Assembly (NCBI RefSeq): GCF_959020145.1
Contig: NZ_CAUEQY010000005.1
Coordinates: 38,161 to 102,160 of the forward strand
Reading direction: 5' to 3'
Origin: an uncultured Bifidobacterium sp.
Lineage (GTDB): Bacteria; Actinomycetota; Actinomycetes; Actinomycetales; Bifidobacteriaceae
DNA length: 64,000 nt
Within the stretch, counting starts at the first letter, position 1. Every line of letters begins with the position of its first letter. Below are positions 16,363 through 26,457 of the stretch, in pieces. The position numbers and the translations under genes were made by a program. Below the pieces are notes generated by a model. The model was not told the origin of the DNA. It ran no database searches and saw only the letters and a list, made by a program, of their open reading frames with translations.

Positions 16363-17235
16363 ATGCCTATGAAATCCGAAGTCATTGCAAACCCAAGGGC
16401 CGAACGCGTCCGCAGGGTCTCCGAACTTGCCGACAGGAAAGGCCGCAAGCGGTCCGGCAGGTTCATGGTGGAAGGACCGCAGTCGGTACGTGAACTGCTC
16501 TCCTGGCATCCCGACATCGTCGAGGATCTGTATGTGGAGGTCGTCTCCGCCGAACCGGACGCGGCTTTCATCACGCCTACCGTGGCGCAGATGGCCGGCA
16601 AGGCCATGCAGGCCGGTGCTTACGTGCATAAGGTGACGCATGCCGTCATGCAGCACATGAGCTCCGACGCGCAGGGAGTGCTCGCCGTCGCCGACATGCG
16701 CGCTTTCCTCGATTCCGCCGTCATTGATGGCGATTCCGACGAACGCACGATGGTCGCCGCGTTCTGGCAGGTGCGCGATCCGGGCAACGCCGGCACCGTG
16801 ATTCGTTCCGCGGATGCGGCCGGTTGCGCGGGCGTGGTGCTGGTGGACGACTGCGTGGACATCTTCAACCCGAAGGTGATTCGTTCCACTGCCGGCTCGC
16901 TGTTCCATCTGCCGGTCGTCTCCATGGACACGGACGAGTATTTCGATTGGTGTGCGGAACGTGGACTCGCCGTGTACGCCGCCGACGTGTATGGTACCGA
17001 CGCACGGCCGCCGGAACCGCTTACGGACGTGCTTGCCGTGCCGCAATCACTTGCGCAAGCCAAGACGGTGCTGTTCGGCAACGAGGCGCGCGGGCTGACC
17101 CAGGATGTGTTGGAACGCGTCGACAGAATCGTGTCGATTCCCATCTACGGCAAGGCGGAATCGCTCAATCTCGGCACCAGCGCGGCGGTGATGCTGCTGA
17201 GCTTGGCTATGTCGAGTCATGTTGAAAGAATGTGA
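16363..17235 (+). CDS. TrmH family RNA 2'-O-ribose methyltransferase (SpoU)
   Basis: This 290-residue protein has an N-terminal substrate-binding part (SGRFMVEGPQSVRELLSW) and a C-terminal SPOUT knot domain. The three SpoU motifs are visible: VRDPGNAGTVIRSADAAG, LFGNEARGLTQ and SIPIYGKAESLNLGTSAAVML. It should methylate a ribose in 23S rRNA or tRNA with S-adenosylmethionine. The gene is followed closely by pheS in the same direction, a common arrangement in actinobacteria. Confidence 0.92.
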   Translation: MPMKSEVIANPRAERVRRVSELADRKGRKRSGRFMVEGPQSVRELLSWHPDIVEDLYVEVVSAEPDAAFITPTVAQMAGKAMQAGAYVHKVTHAVMQHMSSDAQGVLAVADMRAFLDSAVIDGDSDERTMVAAFWQVRDPGNAGTVIRSADAAGCAGVVLVDDCVDIFNPKVIRSTAGSLFHLPVVSMDTDEYFDWCAERGLAVYAADVYGTDARPPEPLTDVLAVPQSLAQAKTVLFGNEARGLTQDVLERVDRIVSIPIYGKAESLNLGTSAAVMLLSLAMSSHVERM

Positions 17236-17301
17236 AGTCGTAAAAACGTTGGAATTGCGCGTTTTATGCGTAAAACAAACGGTTGATAAGAAAGGTATCT
17301 C

Positions 17302-18369
17302 GTGGCAGAGGGTGCGGTATTCGACGCCCAAGCGGTAACCGATGCGGTTGCCGAGGGCATCGCGAAAATCGAAAACGCCTCCACAATGGAGGAATTGAAA
17401 GCCATCAAGACGCAGTACGCCGGAGCGGAATCCGCGATGACGCAGGCCAGCAAGGCCATCGGCGCGTTGCCGAAGGACCAGAAGAAAGACGCCGGTAAGC
17501 TCATGGGCAAGCTTCGCGCCGACTTCGGTCGTGCGTTCGGCACCAAGGAAAAGCAAGTCAAGGCCGAAGAAGAGGCCCGCGAGCTTGCTGCCGAAACCGT
17601 GGATATGACCTTGCCGGTCAACCGCAAGCCGCTTGGCGCCCGACATCCGCTGCCGAAGCTGATGGAGGATGTCGAGGACTTCTTTATCTCCATGGGCTGG
17701 CAGATTTCCGACGGTCCGGAAGTGGAAACCGAATGGTATGACTTCGACGCGCTGAACTTCGGTCCGGACCATCCGGCCCGCCAGATGCAGGACACCTTCT
17801 ACGTCAAGGGCAATCAGGCCAAGGACGCCGCGGGCTTCGTCGGCTCCAACATGGTGCTGCGCACCCAGACTTCGTCCGATCAGGTCCGTGGACTCATCAC
17901 CCGTGGCGTGCCGCTGTACATCGCCTGCCCGGGCCGTGTGTTCCGTACCGACGAACTTGACGCCACCCACACCCCGGTGTTCCATCAGGTGGAGGCCCTC
18001 GCCGTGGACAAGCATCTGACCATGGCCGATTTGAAGGGCGTGCTCGACAAGCTTGCCGTGGCCATGTTCGGCCCGGAAGCCAAAACCCGTCTGCGTCCGA
18101 GCTACTTCCCGTTCACCGAGCCGAGCGCCGAGCTCGACCTGTGGTTCCCCGATAAGAAGGGCGGCGCCGGTTGGCTTGAATGGGGCGGCTGCGGCATGGT
18201 CAACCCGAACGTGCTGAAGTCTGCGGGCCTCGATCCTGAGGTCTACACCGGCTTCGCCTTCGGCGTCGGCGTGGAACGTACCCTGCTGCTGCGCCACGAC
18301 ATCAACGACATGCACGACCTGGTGGAAGGCGACGTGCGATTCAGCGAACAGTTTGTGATGGGGGAGTGA
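17302..18369 (+). CDS. pheS: Phenylalanyl-tRNA synthetase alpha subunit
   Basis: This 355-residue class II synthetase alpha chain charges tRNA-Phe as part of an alpha2-beta2 enzyme. An N-terminal coiled-coil region (to about residue 95) precedes the catalytic core, with HPLPKLMEDVEDFFISMGW, the substrate-site DTFYVKG, FHQVEALAVDK and the class II motif 3 region FGVGVERTLLLRHDINDM. The start is GTG at 17302 after an AAGAAAGG site. The stop is 7 bases before pheT, so the two are co-transcribed. Confidence 0.96.
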   Translation: MAEGAVFDAQAVTDAVAEGIAKIENASTMEELKAIKTQYAGAESAMTQASKAIGALPKDQKKDAGKLMGKLRADFGRAFGTKEKQVKAEEEARELAAETVDMTLPVNRKPLGARHPLPKLMEDVEDFFISMGWQISDGPEVETEWYDFDALNFGPDHPARQMQDTFYVKGNQAKDAAGFVGSNMVLRTQTSSDQVRGLITRGVPLYIACPGRVFRTDELDATHTPVFHQVEALAVDKHLTMADLKGVLDKLAVAMFGPEAKTRLRPSYFPFTEPSAELDLWFPDKKGGAGWLEWGGCGMVNPNVLKSAGLDPEVYTGFAFGVGVERTLLLRHDINDMHDLVEGDVRFSEQFVMGE

Positions 18370-18376
18370 TTGACCC

Positions 18377-20986
18377 ATGCCAATGGTTGACATTGATTGG
18401 CTCAAGGACCATGTCGAGGTTCCGGAAGGCCTTACGTATGAACAGCTTGCCAAGGATCTGGTGAAGGTCGGCCTCGAAGAGGAAGAGATCCACACCTCCC
18501 AGGTCACCGGCCCGATTGTCGTCGGCTATGTGGTCGACGCCACTCCGGAACCGCAGAAGAACGGCAAGATCATCAACTGGTGTCATGTGGACGTCGGCGA
18601 CGAATACAACGAGACCGATGAAAACGGCAACAAGGTGCCACGCGGCATCATCTGCGGAGCTCCGAACATGGCAGCCGGCGAGAAGGTTGTCGTGACCCTG
18701 CCGGGCGCCGTGCTGCCAGGCGATTTCAAGATCGAACCGCGCAAGACCTACGGCCACATCTCCAACGGCATGTGCGCCTCCGAGCGCGAGCTTGGTCTGG
18801 GTGATAACCACGACGGCATCATCCTGCTACGCAAGTACGGCTTCACCCCGGAGGAATACGAAAAGCTCCAGCCGGGCGATGACGCCATGCATCTGCTGCA
18901 CCTGGACCAGCCGCTGCTGGAAATCAACATCACCCCGGATCGCGGCTACGCGTTCTCCTACCGTGGCGTGGCCCGCGAATACCACCATTCCACTGGCGCC
19001 GTCTACACTGATCCGGCAACCGCCCTCGGCAAGAAGGCGCCCGTCACTCAGGGTCTGCCGGAAGGTGTCAAGAGCGACATCGAAGTGATTGTCGACGACA
19101 AGAATCCGATTCACGGTGTGGTCGGCTGCGATCGCTACTACGCGCGCGCCGTGCGTGGTTTCGACCCGGCAAGCCACACGCCGAACTGGATGCGCCGCCG
19201 CCTAATCCGCGCGGGCATGCGCTCCATCTCTTTGGCGGTGGACGTCACCAATTACGTGATGCTTGATCTTGGCCAGCCGATGCATGCCTACGATCTGGAC
19301 AAGATTGAAGGACCGATCGTCGTGCGCCGCGCCAACGAAGGTGAGAAGCTCACCACATTGGACGGCAAGGATCATGACCTGAGCGTCGAAGACCTGCTGA
19401 TCACCGACTCGCCGAACGGCGAGCGTGGCTCTCGTGTGCTTGGCATCGCCGGCGTGATGGGCGGCCTGTATGGCGAGGTCACTGCTGAAACTAAGAACAT
19501 CCTGCTGGAATCCGCTCATTTCGACCAAGTATCGATCGCGCGTTCCGCACGTCGTCACAAGATTCCGTCCGAAGCGTCCCGTCGTTTCGAGCGTGGCGTG
19601 GATGATCAGCTGCAGCCGGCTGCCGCCCAGATGGCCGCCGAGCTTCTGGTCAAGTACGGCAACGGCGAGCCGAGCGAGCACCCGACTGATTACAACACCG
19701 TCTGCAATCGTCGTCCGATTCTGTTCAAGGCGTCCGAAGTGGCCCGCGTGGCGGGACTGGACACTGACGTGAACACCATCAGCGACATTCTCACCGATAT
19801 CGGCTGCACTGTGGCCGGCGGTGGCAACGGTGAGTTCTCCGTGACTCCGCCGAGCTGGCGTCCGGACCTCAACGAACCGTGCGATCTGGTGGAGGAAGTG
19901 GCCCGTCTGGTCGGCTACGATGAGATTCCGGTCACCGTGCCGCCGGCACCGGTCGAAGGCAAGGTCGGACTGACCGCCGAACAGCTGCGCAAGCGCCAGG
20001 TGGCCGACGAACTCGCCGAATACGGCATGGTGGAGACCCTGAGCTATCCGTTCGTGGGCGACGAAGATTACAAGAACTTCGCACTTGACGCCGACGCCAC
20101 CAAGAAGGTCAGCGTCGAAATTGCCAACCCACTGGCCGGCGATCGCCCGTTCCTGCGTCGCGACATCATCCCGACCCTCGCGCAGACCGTGCAGCGTAAC
20201 CTGCGCCGTGGCGTGGAAAACGTGTCGCTGTACGAAATCGGACACGTCTACCTGTGGGATCCGAACGCTCCGGCGATTCCGGCATTGCCGGGTGCCGTCA
20301 AGCCGACCGACGAGCAGTTGGCCGCGCTTGACGCAGGTCTGCCGGACCAGCCGATGCACGTCGCCGGCATTCTGACCGGCAACGCCGTCGACTCCGGCTG
20401 GATGGGCGATCGCCGCGCCGTGGACTGGTCCGACGCAGTCGAAGCCGTGCAGCGTATTTCCGACCGCATCGGCGCAAAGCTCACGTTGGACCAGCCGAAG
20501 GCTGAGGACGTACCCGCGCAGTGGCATCCGGGCCGTGCGGCACGTGTGATGGCAGGTGACACGTTCGTCGGCATGGTCGGCGAGCTTCACCCGCATGTCA
20601 ACGAAGCGTTGGGCTTCCCGGCCCATTCCGCCGCGTTCGAACTGAACCTGACCGCGCTGTTCGCCACCTTGAGCGGCAAGCCGGTGCAGGCCAAGCCGAT
20701 TTCCACCTTCCCGCCGGTCAAGCAGGATCTGGCCTTCACTGTGTCGACGGACGTCACCGCCGCCGAACTCGAGAAGACCATCGTCGAAGCCGCCGGCAAC
20801 AGCTTGGAGAGCATCGACCTGTTCGACGTGTACACCGGCGACCAGCTGGGTGAGGGATTGAAGTCCCTCGCATACGCCGTCACGTTCCGCGCTGAGGACA
20901 AGACGCTGACCTCCGAGGACAGCGAAGCCATTCGCAAGCGCATCGTGGATGCGGCCGCGAAGCTGGGCGCGCAACTGCGTGCCTGA
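18377..20986 (+). CDS. pheT: Phenylalanyl-tRNA synthetase beta subunit
   Basis: This 869-residue beta chain has an N-terminal EMAP/OB-type tRNA-binding domain (about residues 45-165), the B3/B4 editing domain that removes misacylated Tyr-tRNA-Phe (around NITPDRGYAFSYRGVAREY and the DVTNYVM region), B5, the inactive class II-like core, and a C-terminal ferredoxin-fold anticodon-binding domain (FPPVKQDLAFTVSTDV to RAEDKTLTSEDSEAIRKRIV). The length is normal. It ends 45 bases before the DUF4190 gene. Confidence 0.96.
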   Translation: MPMVDIDWLKDHVEVPEGLTYEQLAKDLVKVGLEEEEIHTSQVTGPIVVGYVVDATPEPQKNGKIINWCHVDVGDEYNETDENGNKVPRGIICGAPNMAAGEKVVVTLPGAVLPGDFKIEPRKTYGHISNGMCASERELGLGDNHDGIILLRKYGFTPEEYEKLQPGDDAMHLLHLDQPLLEINITPDRGYAFSYRGVAREYHHSTGAVYTDPATALGKKAPVTQGLPEGVKSDIEVIVDDKNPIHGVVGCDRYYARAVRGFDPASHTPNWMRRRLIRAGMRSISLAVDVTNYVMLDLGQPMHAYDLDKIEGPIVVRRANEGEKLTTLDGKDHDLSVEDLLITDSPNGERGSRVLGIAGVMGGLYGEVTAETKNILLESAHFDQVSIARSARRHKIPSEASRRFERGVDDQLQPAAAQMAAELLVKYGNGEPSEHPTDYNTVCNRRPILFKASEVARVAGLDTDVNTISDILTDIGCTVAGGGNGEFSVTPPSWRPDLNEPCDLVEEVARLVGYDEIPVTVPPAPVEGKVGLTAEQLRKRQVADELAEYGMVETLSYPFVGDEDYKNFALDADATKKVSVEIANPLAGDRPFLRRDIIPTLAQTVQRNLRRGVENVSLYEIGHVYLWDPNAPAIPALPGAVKPTDEQLAALDAGLPDQPMHVAGILTGNAVDSGWMGDRRAVDWSDAVEAVQRISDRIGAKLTLDQPKAEDVPAQWHPGRAARVMAGDTFVGMVGELHPHVNEALGFPAHSAAFELNLTALFATLSGKPVQAKPISTFPPVKQDLAFTVSTDVTAAELEKTIVEAAGNSLESIDLFDVYTGDQLGEGLKSLAYAVTFRAEDKTLTSEDSEAIRKRIVDAAAKLGAQLRA

Positions 20987-21030
20987 CACGTCAAGTCCAT
21001 CGAAGTAACCAAAAAGATAAAGAGGACGAC

Positions 21031-21756
21031 ATGAACGAACCGGAGCAGAACCAGCCGATCAACCCCGACGAAGGGCAGGAGGCGGCCGGGGCTGCTCCGG
21101 TTTCGTCGTCTTCGCCGTCGGACCAGTCGGCACAGCCGGAATTCGGACAGTACAACCAGCCTGAATATGGCGCGATGTCCAACCAGTATCCGGCGAACTA
21201 CAATCCATACATGTATGGGGCTCCCGACCAGCCCAAGCCGGCGGACGATGCACAACAAACGGCGCAGCGGCCGCAGACGAATCCGTATATGCAGAACGGG
21301 TATCCGGCGAATCCATATGATGCATCGGGACGGCAGCAATCAGGCCAGCCCAATGGCTATCAGTATGGACCAAATCAATACGGGCCAAACCAGTATGGGC
21401 CGAATCCATACCAACAGCCCGGCATATATCCCATCAACCCGAATGATCCCAGCCAGAACCCCCTGTACGGCCATTGGGATAGCTATGCGATCATCTCGTT
21501 CGTGTTCGCACTATTCCTGCCGGTACCGGTCATCCCTGCGGTGATGGGCGCCATCGCCATGTGGCGTACCAAAAAACTGCATATGAAAGGCTACGCGCTT
21601 GGCGTGGCAGCGCTGATTATCAACGTGCTGTACACCATTGCGGTGATTTGGATGACGGTTCACGGCATTTCCACAGCCGATTTGTATAACCAGATGATGC
21701 AGTACATGTTCGGTGGCAGTGGACAAAGTGGTGATTCCAGCTCGATTTCCGCCTGA
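21031..21756 (+). CDS. DUF4190 domain membrane protein with Gln/Asn/Pro-rich N-terminus
   Basis: In this 241-residue protein, about the first 145 residues are low complexity, with repeated NQYGP/NPY units. The C-terminal part has two membrane helices in the DUF4190 arrangement: WDSYAIISFVFALFLPVPVIPAVMGAIAMWRTKKLHMKGYALGVAALIINVLYTIAVIW. Members of this family are common in actinobacteria and have no known function. AAAGAGGA precedes the ATG. The repeat-rich N-terminus would be cytoplasmic if the helices follow the usual topology (inference). Confidence 0.8.
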   Translation: MNEPEQNQPINPDEGQEAAGAAPVSSSSPSDQSAQPEFGQYNQPEYGAMSNQYPANYNPYMYGAPDQPKPADDAQQTAQRPQTNPYMQNGYPANPYDASGRQQSGQPNGYQYGPNQYGPNQYGPNPYQQPGIYPINPNDPSQNPLYGHWDSYAIISFVFALFLPVPVIPAVMGAIAMWRTKKLHMKGYALGVAALIINVLYTIAVIWMTVHGISTADLYNQMMQYMFGGSGQSGDSSSISA

Positions 21757-21825
21757 AACCAATCTTTTTATGTTCGTCTGAACGGTCCCGTTATGGGCGG
21801 TGACCACTATCCGACACGATTGAAC

Positions 21826-21861
21826 TGCATAATTATGCAATGTAGTGCATAAAGTGTATGC
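21826..21861 (+). promoter_or_regulatory. ARG-box-like palindromes before argC
   Basis: A 14-bp perfect palindrome tgcataattatgca (21826-21839) is followed 6 bases later by a second, imperfect copy, tgcataaagtgtatgc (21846-21861). The motif resembles ArgR operators, and argR itself lies in this cluster. They lie 39-74 bases before the argC start, where arginine-bound ArgR would block transcription. Confidence 0.75.
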
Positions 21862-21899
21862 TGAATGTGTTTCAACGAGTCAAGGAAAAGAGACGTGAC

Positions 21900-22994
21900 A
21901 TGGCCAAATACACGGTAGCCGTGGCCGGCGCGACTGGATACGCGGGTGGTGAGGCGCTGCGCATACTCGCGGCACACCCGAATTTCGAAGTGACCTGCGT
22001 CGCCGGACATTCTTCGGTGGGGGACAAGCTTGGCAAGCATATGCCGCACATTCCGCAGTTGGCGGACCTCGTGGTCGAGGACACCACGCCGGAAGTGCTC
22101 AACGGCCATGACGTGATCATCCTGGCATTGCCTCATGGCGCTTCCGGAGCATTGGCCTCCCAGCTTGACCCGAATGCCGTGGTGGTGGATTTGGGCGCAG
22201 ACCACCGTCTTGAGGAGAAGAGCGCGTGGGACGCGTTCTACGGCGGTGACTTCTACCAGCATTGGACCTACGGCATGCCGGAACTCATCACCGGCGTCGC
22301 GGCTGACGGCTCCTACAGCCGTCAGCGTGAAGCGCTTCCCGGCACCAAGCGCATTGCGGGACCGGGCTGCAACGTCACTGCGACCACGCTGGCTTTGCAA
22401 CCGGGCATTGCGCAGGGTCTTGTCGAATCGAAAGACATCGTGGCTGATTTGGTGGTCGGTTATTCCGGCGCCGGCAAGAACCTCAAGCGCACCAATCTGC
22501 TTGCGGCTGAGGCGTTTGGTTCCGCTCTGCCGTATTCGGTAGGCGGTACGCACCGCCACATTCCGGAGATCCTGCAGAACTTCGCGCACGCGGCCGGCAA
22601 GAGTGCTGCGGAGGCGGACGATTACACCCTCGCCTTCACGCCGATTCTCGCGCCGATGGCGCGCGGCATTCTCGCCACCGTTTCCGCCAAACTTACCGAC
22701 AAAGCGCTTGGCATGACGGATGCCGAGATCCGCCAGGTCTGGCTGGATGCATACGAAGGCCAGGATTTCATGGTGGTGCTGCCTGAAGGCGTGATGCCGG
22801 CCACCGCCAACATCATCGGTTCTAACGCGGCCCACATTCAAGTGGTCGTCGACCATCATGCCGGCCGCCTGCTGGCATTCGCGGCCATCGACAACCTCAA
22901 CCGAGGAACCGCCGGGCAGGCCGTGCAGTCGCTGAATGTGGCATTGGGACTTCCTGAGGATGCAGGATTGACGAAGATTGGAGTGGCACCGTGA
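21900..22994 (+). CDS. argC: N-acetyl-gamma-glutamyl-phosphate reductase
   Basis: This is the third step of arginine synthesis: NADPH-dependent reduction of N-acetylglutamyl phosphate to the semialdehyde. The 364-residue protein has the N-terminal Rossmann motif VAVAGATGYAGGEALRIL and the active-site cysteine in GPGCNVTATTLAL. The start at 21900 is preferred over the upstream in-frame ATG at 21858 because homology begins at MAKYTVAV and an AAGGAAAAGAGA site lies just upstream. The stop overlaps the argJ start by four bases. Confidence 0.96.
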   Translation: MAKYTVAVAGATGYAGGEALRILAAHPNFEVTCVAGHSSVGDKLGKHMPHIPQLADLVVEDTTPEVLNGHDVIILALPHGASGALASQLDPNAVVVDLGADHRLEEKSAWDAFYGGDFYQHWTYGMPELITGVAADGSYSRQREALPGTKRIAGPGCNVTATTLALQPGIAQGLVESKDIVADLVVGYSGAGKNLKRTNLLAAEAFGSALPYSVGGTHRHIPEILQNFAHAAGKSAAEADDYTLAFTPILAPMARGILATVSAKLTDKALGMTDAEIRQVWLDAYEGQDFMVVLPEGVMPATANIIGSNAAHIQVVVDHHAGRLLAFAAIDNLNRGTAGQAVQSLNVALGLPEDAGLTKIGVAP

Positions 22995-24163
22995 GCGTAA
23001 CGTTCGCACAAGGTTTTTCCGCAGCTGGCGTGGCAGCTGGCATTTCCGCGGTCGAAGGCAAGAAGGATCTGGCTCTCGTGGTCAACAATGGACCGCTTGA
23101 CGCCGCTGCCGGCGTGTTCACCTCGAACCGTTTCTGCGCGGCCCCTGTGCAGTGGTCGAGGAACATCGTATCCGACGGCCATGTGAAGGCCGTGATTCTG
23201 AACTCCGGCGGCGCCAACGCATGCACCGGCAAGCCAGGATACGAGCAGTCCAAGGCCACCGCTGAAAAGGTCGCCGGCCTCATCGGCGCCAAAGCCGAAG
23301 ACGTGGCCGTATGTTCCACTGGTCTCATCGGCGAATTGCTGCCGCTCGACAACGTGCTGTCCGGCGCGGACAAGGCATTTGAAACCCTTGCCGATACCGC
23401 CGAAGCCGGAGCCGATGCGTCGCACGCCATCATGACCACCGACACCAAGCCGAAAACCGTCGAGCTGGAAGGTTCCAACGGCTTCCGTATCGGTGGCATG
23501 GTCAAGGGTTCCGGCATGATCGCCCCGCAGCTGGCCACCATGCTGTGCGTCATCACCACCGATGCCGTCGTGACCGCCGGACAGCTTCAAGCCGCCTTGA
23601 ACGCCGGAGTCGAAATGTCGTTCAACCGCATCGACGTGGACGGCTGCATGTCCACCAACGACACCGTGTTGCTGCTGGCTTCCGGCGCGTCCGGCATCGA
23701 ACCGGACCCGGACGAGTTCAAAGAGCTTGTGGCCAAGGCCACCGCCTCGCTCGCCCGCCAGATCATCGGCGACGGCGAAGGCGCAAGCCATGACATCCGT
23801 GTCAAAGTTACCGGCGCGACCACCGAAGAAGCCGCTCTGGCATGCGGTCGCGCGGTCGCAGCGTCCAATCTGCTCAAATGCGCCATCTCCGGCAACGATC
23901 CGAACTGGGGCCGCATCGTCAGCTCCCTCGGCACCGTGCCGCCCGACGTCGCACCATACGATTCCGAAAAGGTCACGGTGGACGTCAACGGCGTACGCAT
24001 CTGCGAAAACGGCGGAGCCGGACGCGACCGCTCCGAAGTGGACATGACCCCACGCGAGGTGCACATCGACATCGACCTGAACGCCGGAGAAGCGGAAGCG
24101 ACCGTCTGGACCGACGATCTGACCCACGAATACGTACACATCAACGCTGACTACGAAAGCTGA
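22991..24163 (+). CDS. argJ: Glutamate N-acetyltransferase / amino-acid acetyltransferase
   Basis: ArgJ recycles the acetyl group from N-acetylornithine to glutamate, and bifunctional forms also use acetyl-CoA. The 390-residue precursor cuts itself before the catalytic Thr in KGSGMIAPQLATML near residue 183. The C-terminal NDPNWGRIVSSLG and the end YVHINADYES are typical. The GTG start overlaps the argC stop. No separate argA is present in the window, consistent with the cyclic pathway. Confidence 0.95.
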   Translation: MSVTFAQGFSAAGVAAGISAVEGKKDLALVVNNGPLDAAAGVFTSNRFCAAPVQWSRNIVSDGHVKAVILNSGGANACTGKPGYEQSKATAEKVAGLIGAKAEDVAVCSTGLIGELLPLDNVLSGADKAFETLADTAEAGADASHAIMTTDTKPKTVELEGSNGFRIGGMVKGSGMIAPQLATMLCVITTDAVVTAGQLQAALNAGVEMSFNRIDVDGCMSTNDTVLLLASGASGIEPDPDEFKELVAKATASLARQIIGDGEGASHDIRVKVTGATTEEAALACGRAVAASNLLKCAISGNDPNWGRIVSSLGTVPPDVAPYDSEKVTVDVNGVRICENGGAGRDRSEVDMTPREVHIDIDLNAGEAEATVWTDDLTHEYVHINADYES

Positions 24164-24173
24164 TCGAATAGGA

Positions 24174-25130
24174 ATGGCCAAAGAACTCAAAGGACCTGGA
24201 TTCCACTTCGACGTGCACACCGACCTGCGCGCCGACCAGAAGGCGGAAGTGCTTATCGAAGCGCTGCCGTGGCTGGAGGAATTCGCCGGACAACGCATCG
24301 TCATCAAATATGGCGGCAACGCGATGATCGACGATCATCTGAAAGCCTGCTTCGCCGAAGACATGGTGTTCCTGCGCCAGGTGGGACTGCACCCGGTCGT
24401 GGTGCACGGTGGCGGTCCGCAGATATCCCAAATGCTTAAGGCCCTGGGTATCAAGTCCGAATTCAAGGGCGGATTGCGTGTCACCACTCCGGAAGCCATG
24501 GATGTGGTCCGCATGGTGCTGACCGGCAAGGTGTCCCGTGAACTCGTTGGCCTGATCAACGCGCACGGTCCATTCGCGGTCGGCCTGTCCGGCGAGGACG
24601 GCGCCCTGTTCTCGGCCATGCAGCGCAAACCGGTCATTGACGGCAAGCCCACCGATATCGGCTTGGTCGGCGACGTGGTGAGCGTCGACGCGTCCGCCGT
24701 GGAGGATCTAATCAACGCCGGACGTATTCCGGTGGTTTCCTCCGTGGCTCCGAATGAAGACGATGCCACTGAAGTGCTCAACGTGAACGCCGACTCCGCC
24801 GCGGCCGCCCTTGCCGCGGCCCTTGGAGCCAGCAAGCTGGTCGTGTTGACCGACGTCGACGGTTTGTATGCCGATTGGCCGGACCGTGACTCCCTGATTG
24901 GCCGCATCGGCGTGGAGAATCTGCGCGATATGCTCCCCGACCTGGAAAGCGGCATGCGTCCGAAGATGGAAGCCTGCGTGCGCGCCATCGACGGAGGCGT
25001 TCCGCGGGCCCATATCATCGACGGTCGCAAACCGCATTCCATCCTGAACGAGATCTTCACCACCGACGGCATCGGCACCATGGTCGTGCCCGAGGACGGT
25101 ATTGAAATGAGGAGTTCCTATGGCAACTGA
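24174..25130 (+). CDS. argB: Acetylglutamate kinase
   Basis: This enzyme phosphorylates N-acetylglutamate. The 318-residue amino-acid kinase fold protein has the phosphate-binding IKYGGNAM and VHGGGPQIS glycine-rich loops, the substrate segment GLSGEDG, and VVLTDVDGLYADWPDRDSLIGRI. It has the N-terminal helix extension found in arginine-inhibited hexameric enzymes (LRADQKAEVLIEALPWLEEF). Its 3' end overlaps argD by 11 bases. Confidence 0.96.
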   Translation: MAKELKGPGFHFDVHTDLRADQKAEVLIEALPWLEEFAGQRIVIKYGGNAMIDDHLKACFAEDMVFLRQVGLHPVVVHGGGPQISQMLKALGIKSEFKGGLRVTTPEAMDVVRMVLTGKVSRELVGLINAHGPFAVGLSGEDGALFSAMQRKPVIDGKPTDIGLVGDVVSVDASAVEDLINAGRIPVVSSVAPNEDDATEVLNVNADSAAAALAAALGASKLVVLTDVDGLYADWPDRDSLIGRIGVENLRDMLPDLESGMRPKMEACVRAIDGGVPRAHIIDGRKPHSILNEIFTTDGIGTMVVPEDGIEMRSSYGN

Positions 25131-26415
25131 ACAACTGGAAACACTCGGCACTGAAGATGCCAAGTGGCTGGGAGAGTACTCCCAGGTGCATATGAACGTG
25201 TTTGGCACGCCCCTGCGCGTGATGGACCACGGTGAGGGCGCCCACATCTGGGATGTCGACGGCAATGAATATCTCGATTTCCTTGCAGGCATCGCCGTCA
25301 ACGCGCTCGGATACGCCCATCCGAAGTGGGTGAAGGCCGTCAGCGAACAGGCCGCCAAGGCCGCGCATGTGAGCAACTACTTCGCCACCGAACCGCAGAT
25401 CAAGCTCGCCGCCAAACTCGTCAAGCTCGCGGGCGCTCCGGAAGGTTCCCGCGTCTACTTCGGCAATTCCGGCGCGGAAGGTAACGAGGCGGCGCTGAAG
25501 CTCGCCAAGCTCTACGGGCGCACCCTGCCGGGCGCGTTGCCTGAGATCGGCGGCAAACCGGCACGCATCATCTCCATGACCCACGGCTTCCACGGCCGCA
25601 CCATGGGCGCGCTGTCCGCAACGTGGAAGCCCGCCATCCGTGAGAAATTCGAGCCGCTGGTACCGAACATCGAATTCGTCGAAGCCGGCAACGTCGAAGC
25701 CTTGCACGACGCTTTCGCCGAAACCGGCCAAGGCAAGTACGGCAAAGGGCCGGTCGCGGCCGTCATCATGGAGCTTATCCAGGGCGAGGCCGGTGTGATG
25801 CCGCTCGGAGCGGACTATGTGAAGGCCGCCCGCAAACTATGCGACGAACATAAGGCGCTCCTCATCATCGACGAAGTGCAGACCGGCATCGGACGCACCG
25901 GAGCATGGTTCGCCTTCCAGCGTGAGGATCTTTCCGGCGGTGTGCCCCCGGACATCGTCACTTTCGCCAAGGGCGTTGGCGGTGGTTTCCCGATGGGCGG
26001 CATGATTTCCTTCGGCGCCGAACTGTCCGCGCTGTTCACCCCGGGTTCCCACGGCTCCACTTTCGCAGGCAATCCATTGGGCGCTTCGGCGGCATTGGCA
26101 ACGCTGGGAGTCATCGAAGAGGACAACCTCGTGGACAACGCCGAAGAACGCGGCAAGCAGCTGCGCGACGGTATCGCCTCCTGCGGCAATCCGCTGTTCG
26201 TCTCCGTGCGTGGCCGTGGCCTGCTCGACGCCATCGAACTTGCCCACCCCTGCTCGCATGCGGCCATGAACTGGGCTTTGGAACACGGTCTCATCGTCAA
26301 TGCGGTTGCTCCGAATGCGTTGCGTCTCGCCCCGCCGCTGGTCATCACTGCTCAGGACGTCGATCAAGCGGTGTCCATCCTCGCCAAGATTCCGTCCGAC
26401 CTGCCTAACGACTGA
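25120..26415 (+). CDS. argD: Acetylornithine aminotransferase
   Basis: This PLP-dependent class III aminotransferase converts N-acetylglutamate semialdehyde to N-acetylornithine. The 431-residue protein shows YFGNSGAEGNEAALKLAK, the aspartate of LLIIDEVQTGIGRTG, and the PLP lysine in VTFAKGVGGGFPMGG. It starts inside argB with a GAGG site upstream. Translation coupling with argB is likely. Confidence 0.96.
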   Translation: MATEQLETLGTEDAKWLGEYSQVHMNVFGTPLRVMDHGEGAHIWDVDGNEYLDFLAGIAVNALGYAHPKWVKAVSEQAAKAAHVSNYFATEPQIKLAAKLVKLAGAPEGSRVYFGNSGAEGNEAALKLAKLYGRTLPGALPEIGGKPARIISMTHGFHGRTMGALSATWKPAIREKFEPLVPNIEFVEAGNVEALHDAFAETGQGKYGKGPVAAVIMELIQGEAGVMPLGADYVKAARKLCDEHKALLIIDEVQTGIGRTGAWFAFQREDLSGGVPPDIVTFAKGVGGGFPMGGMISFGAELSALFTPGSHGSTFAGNPLGASAALATLGVIEEDNLVDNAEERGKQLRDGIASCGNPLFVSVRGRGLLDAIELAHPCSHAAMNWALEHGLIVNAVAPNALRLAPPLVITAQDVDQAVSILAKIPSDLPND

Positions 26416-26457
26416 TCTCGGACGAACCCGAAGAATTTGAAAGGAGCCTCTATACCA

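Noticed and set aside
19202..20989. Long minus-strand frame of 595 codons inside pheT
   Set aside because: It is the antisense of a clearly conserved gene in GC-rich DNA. Its composition is His/Gly/Arg-biased, with no motif.
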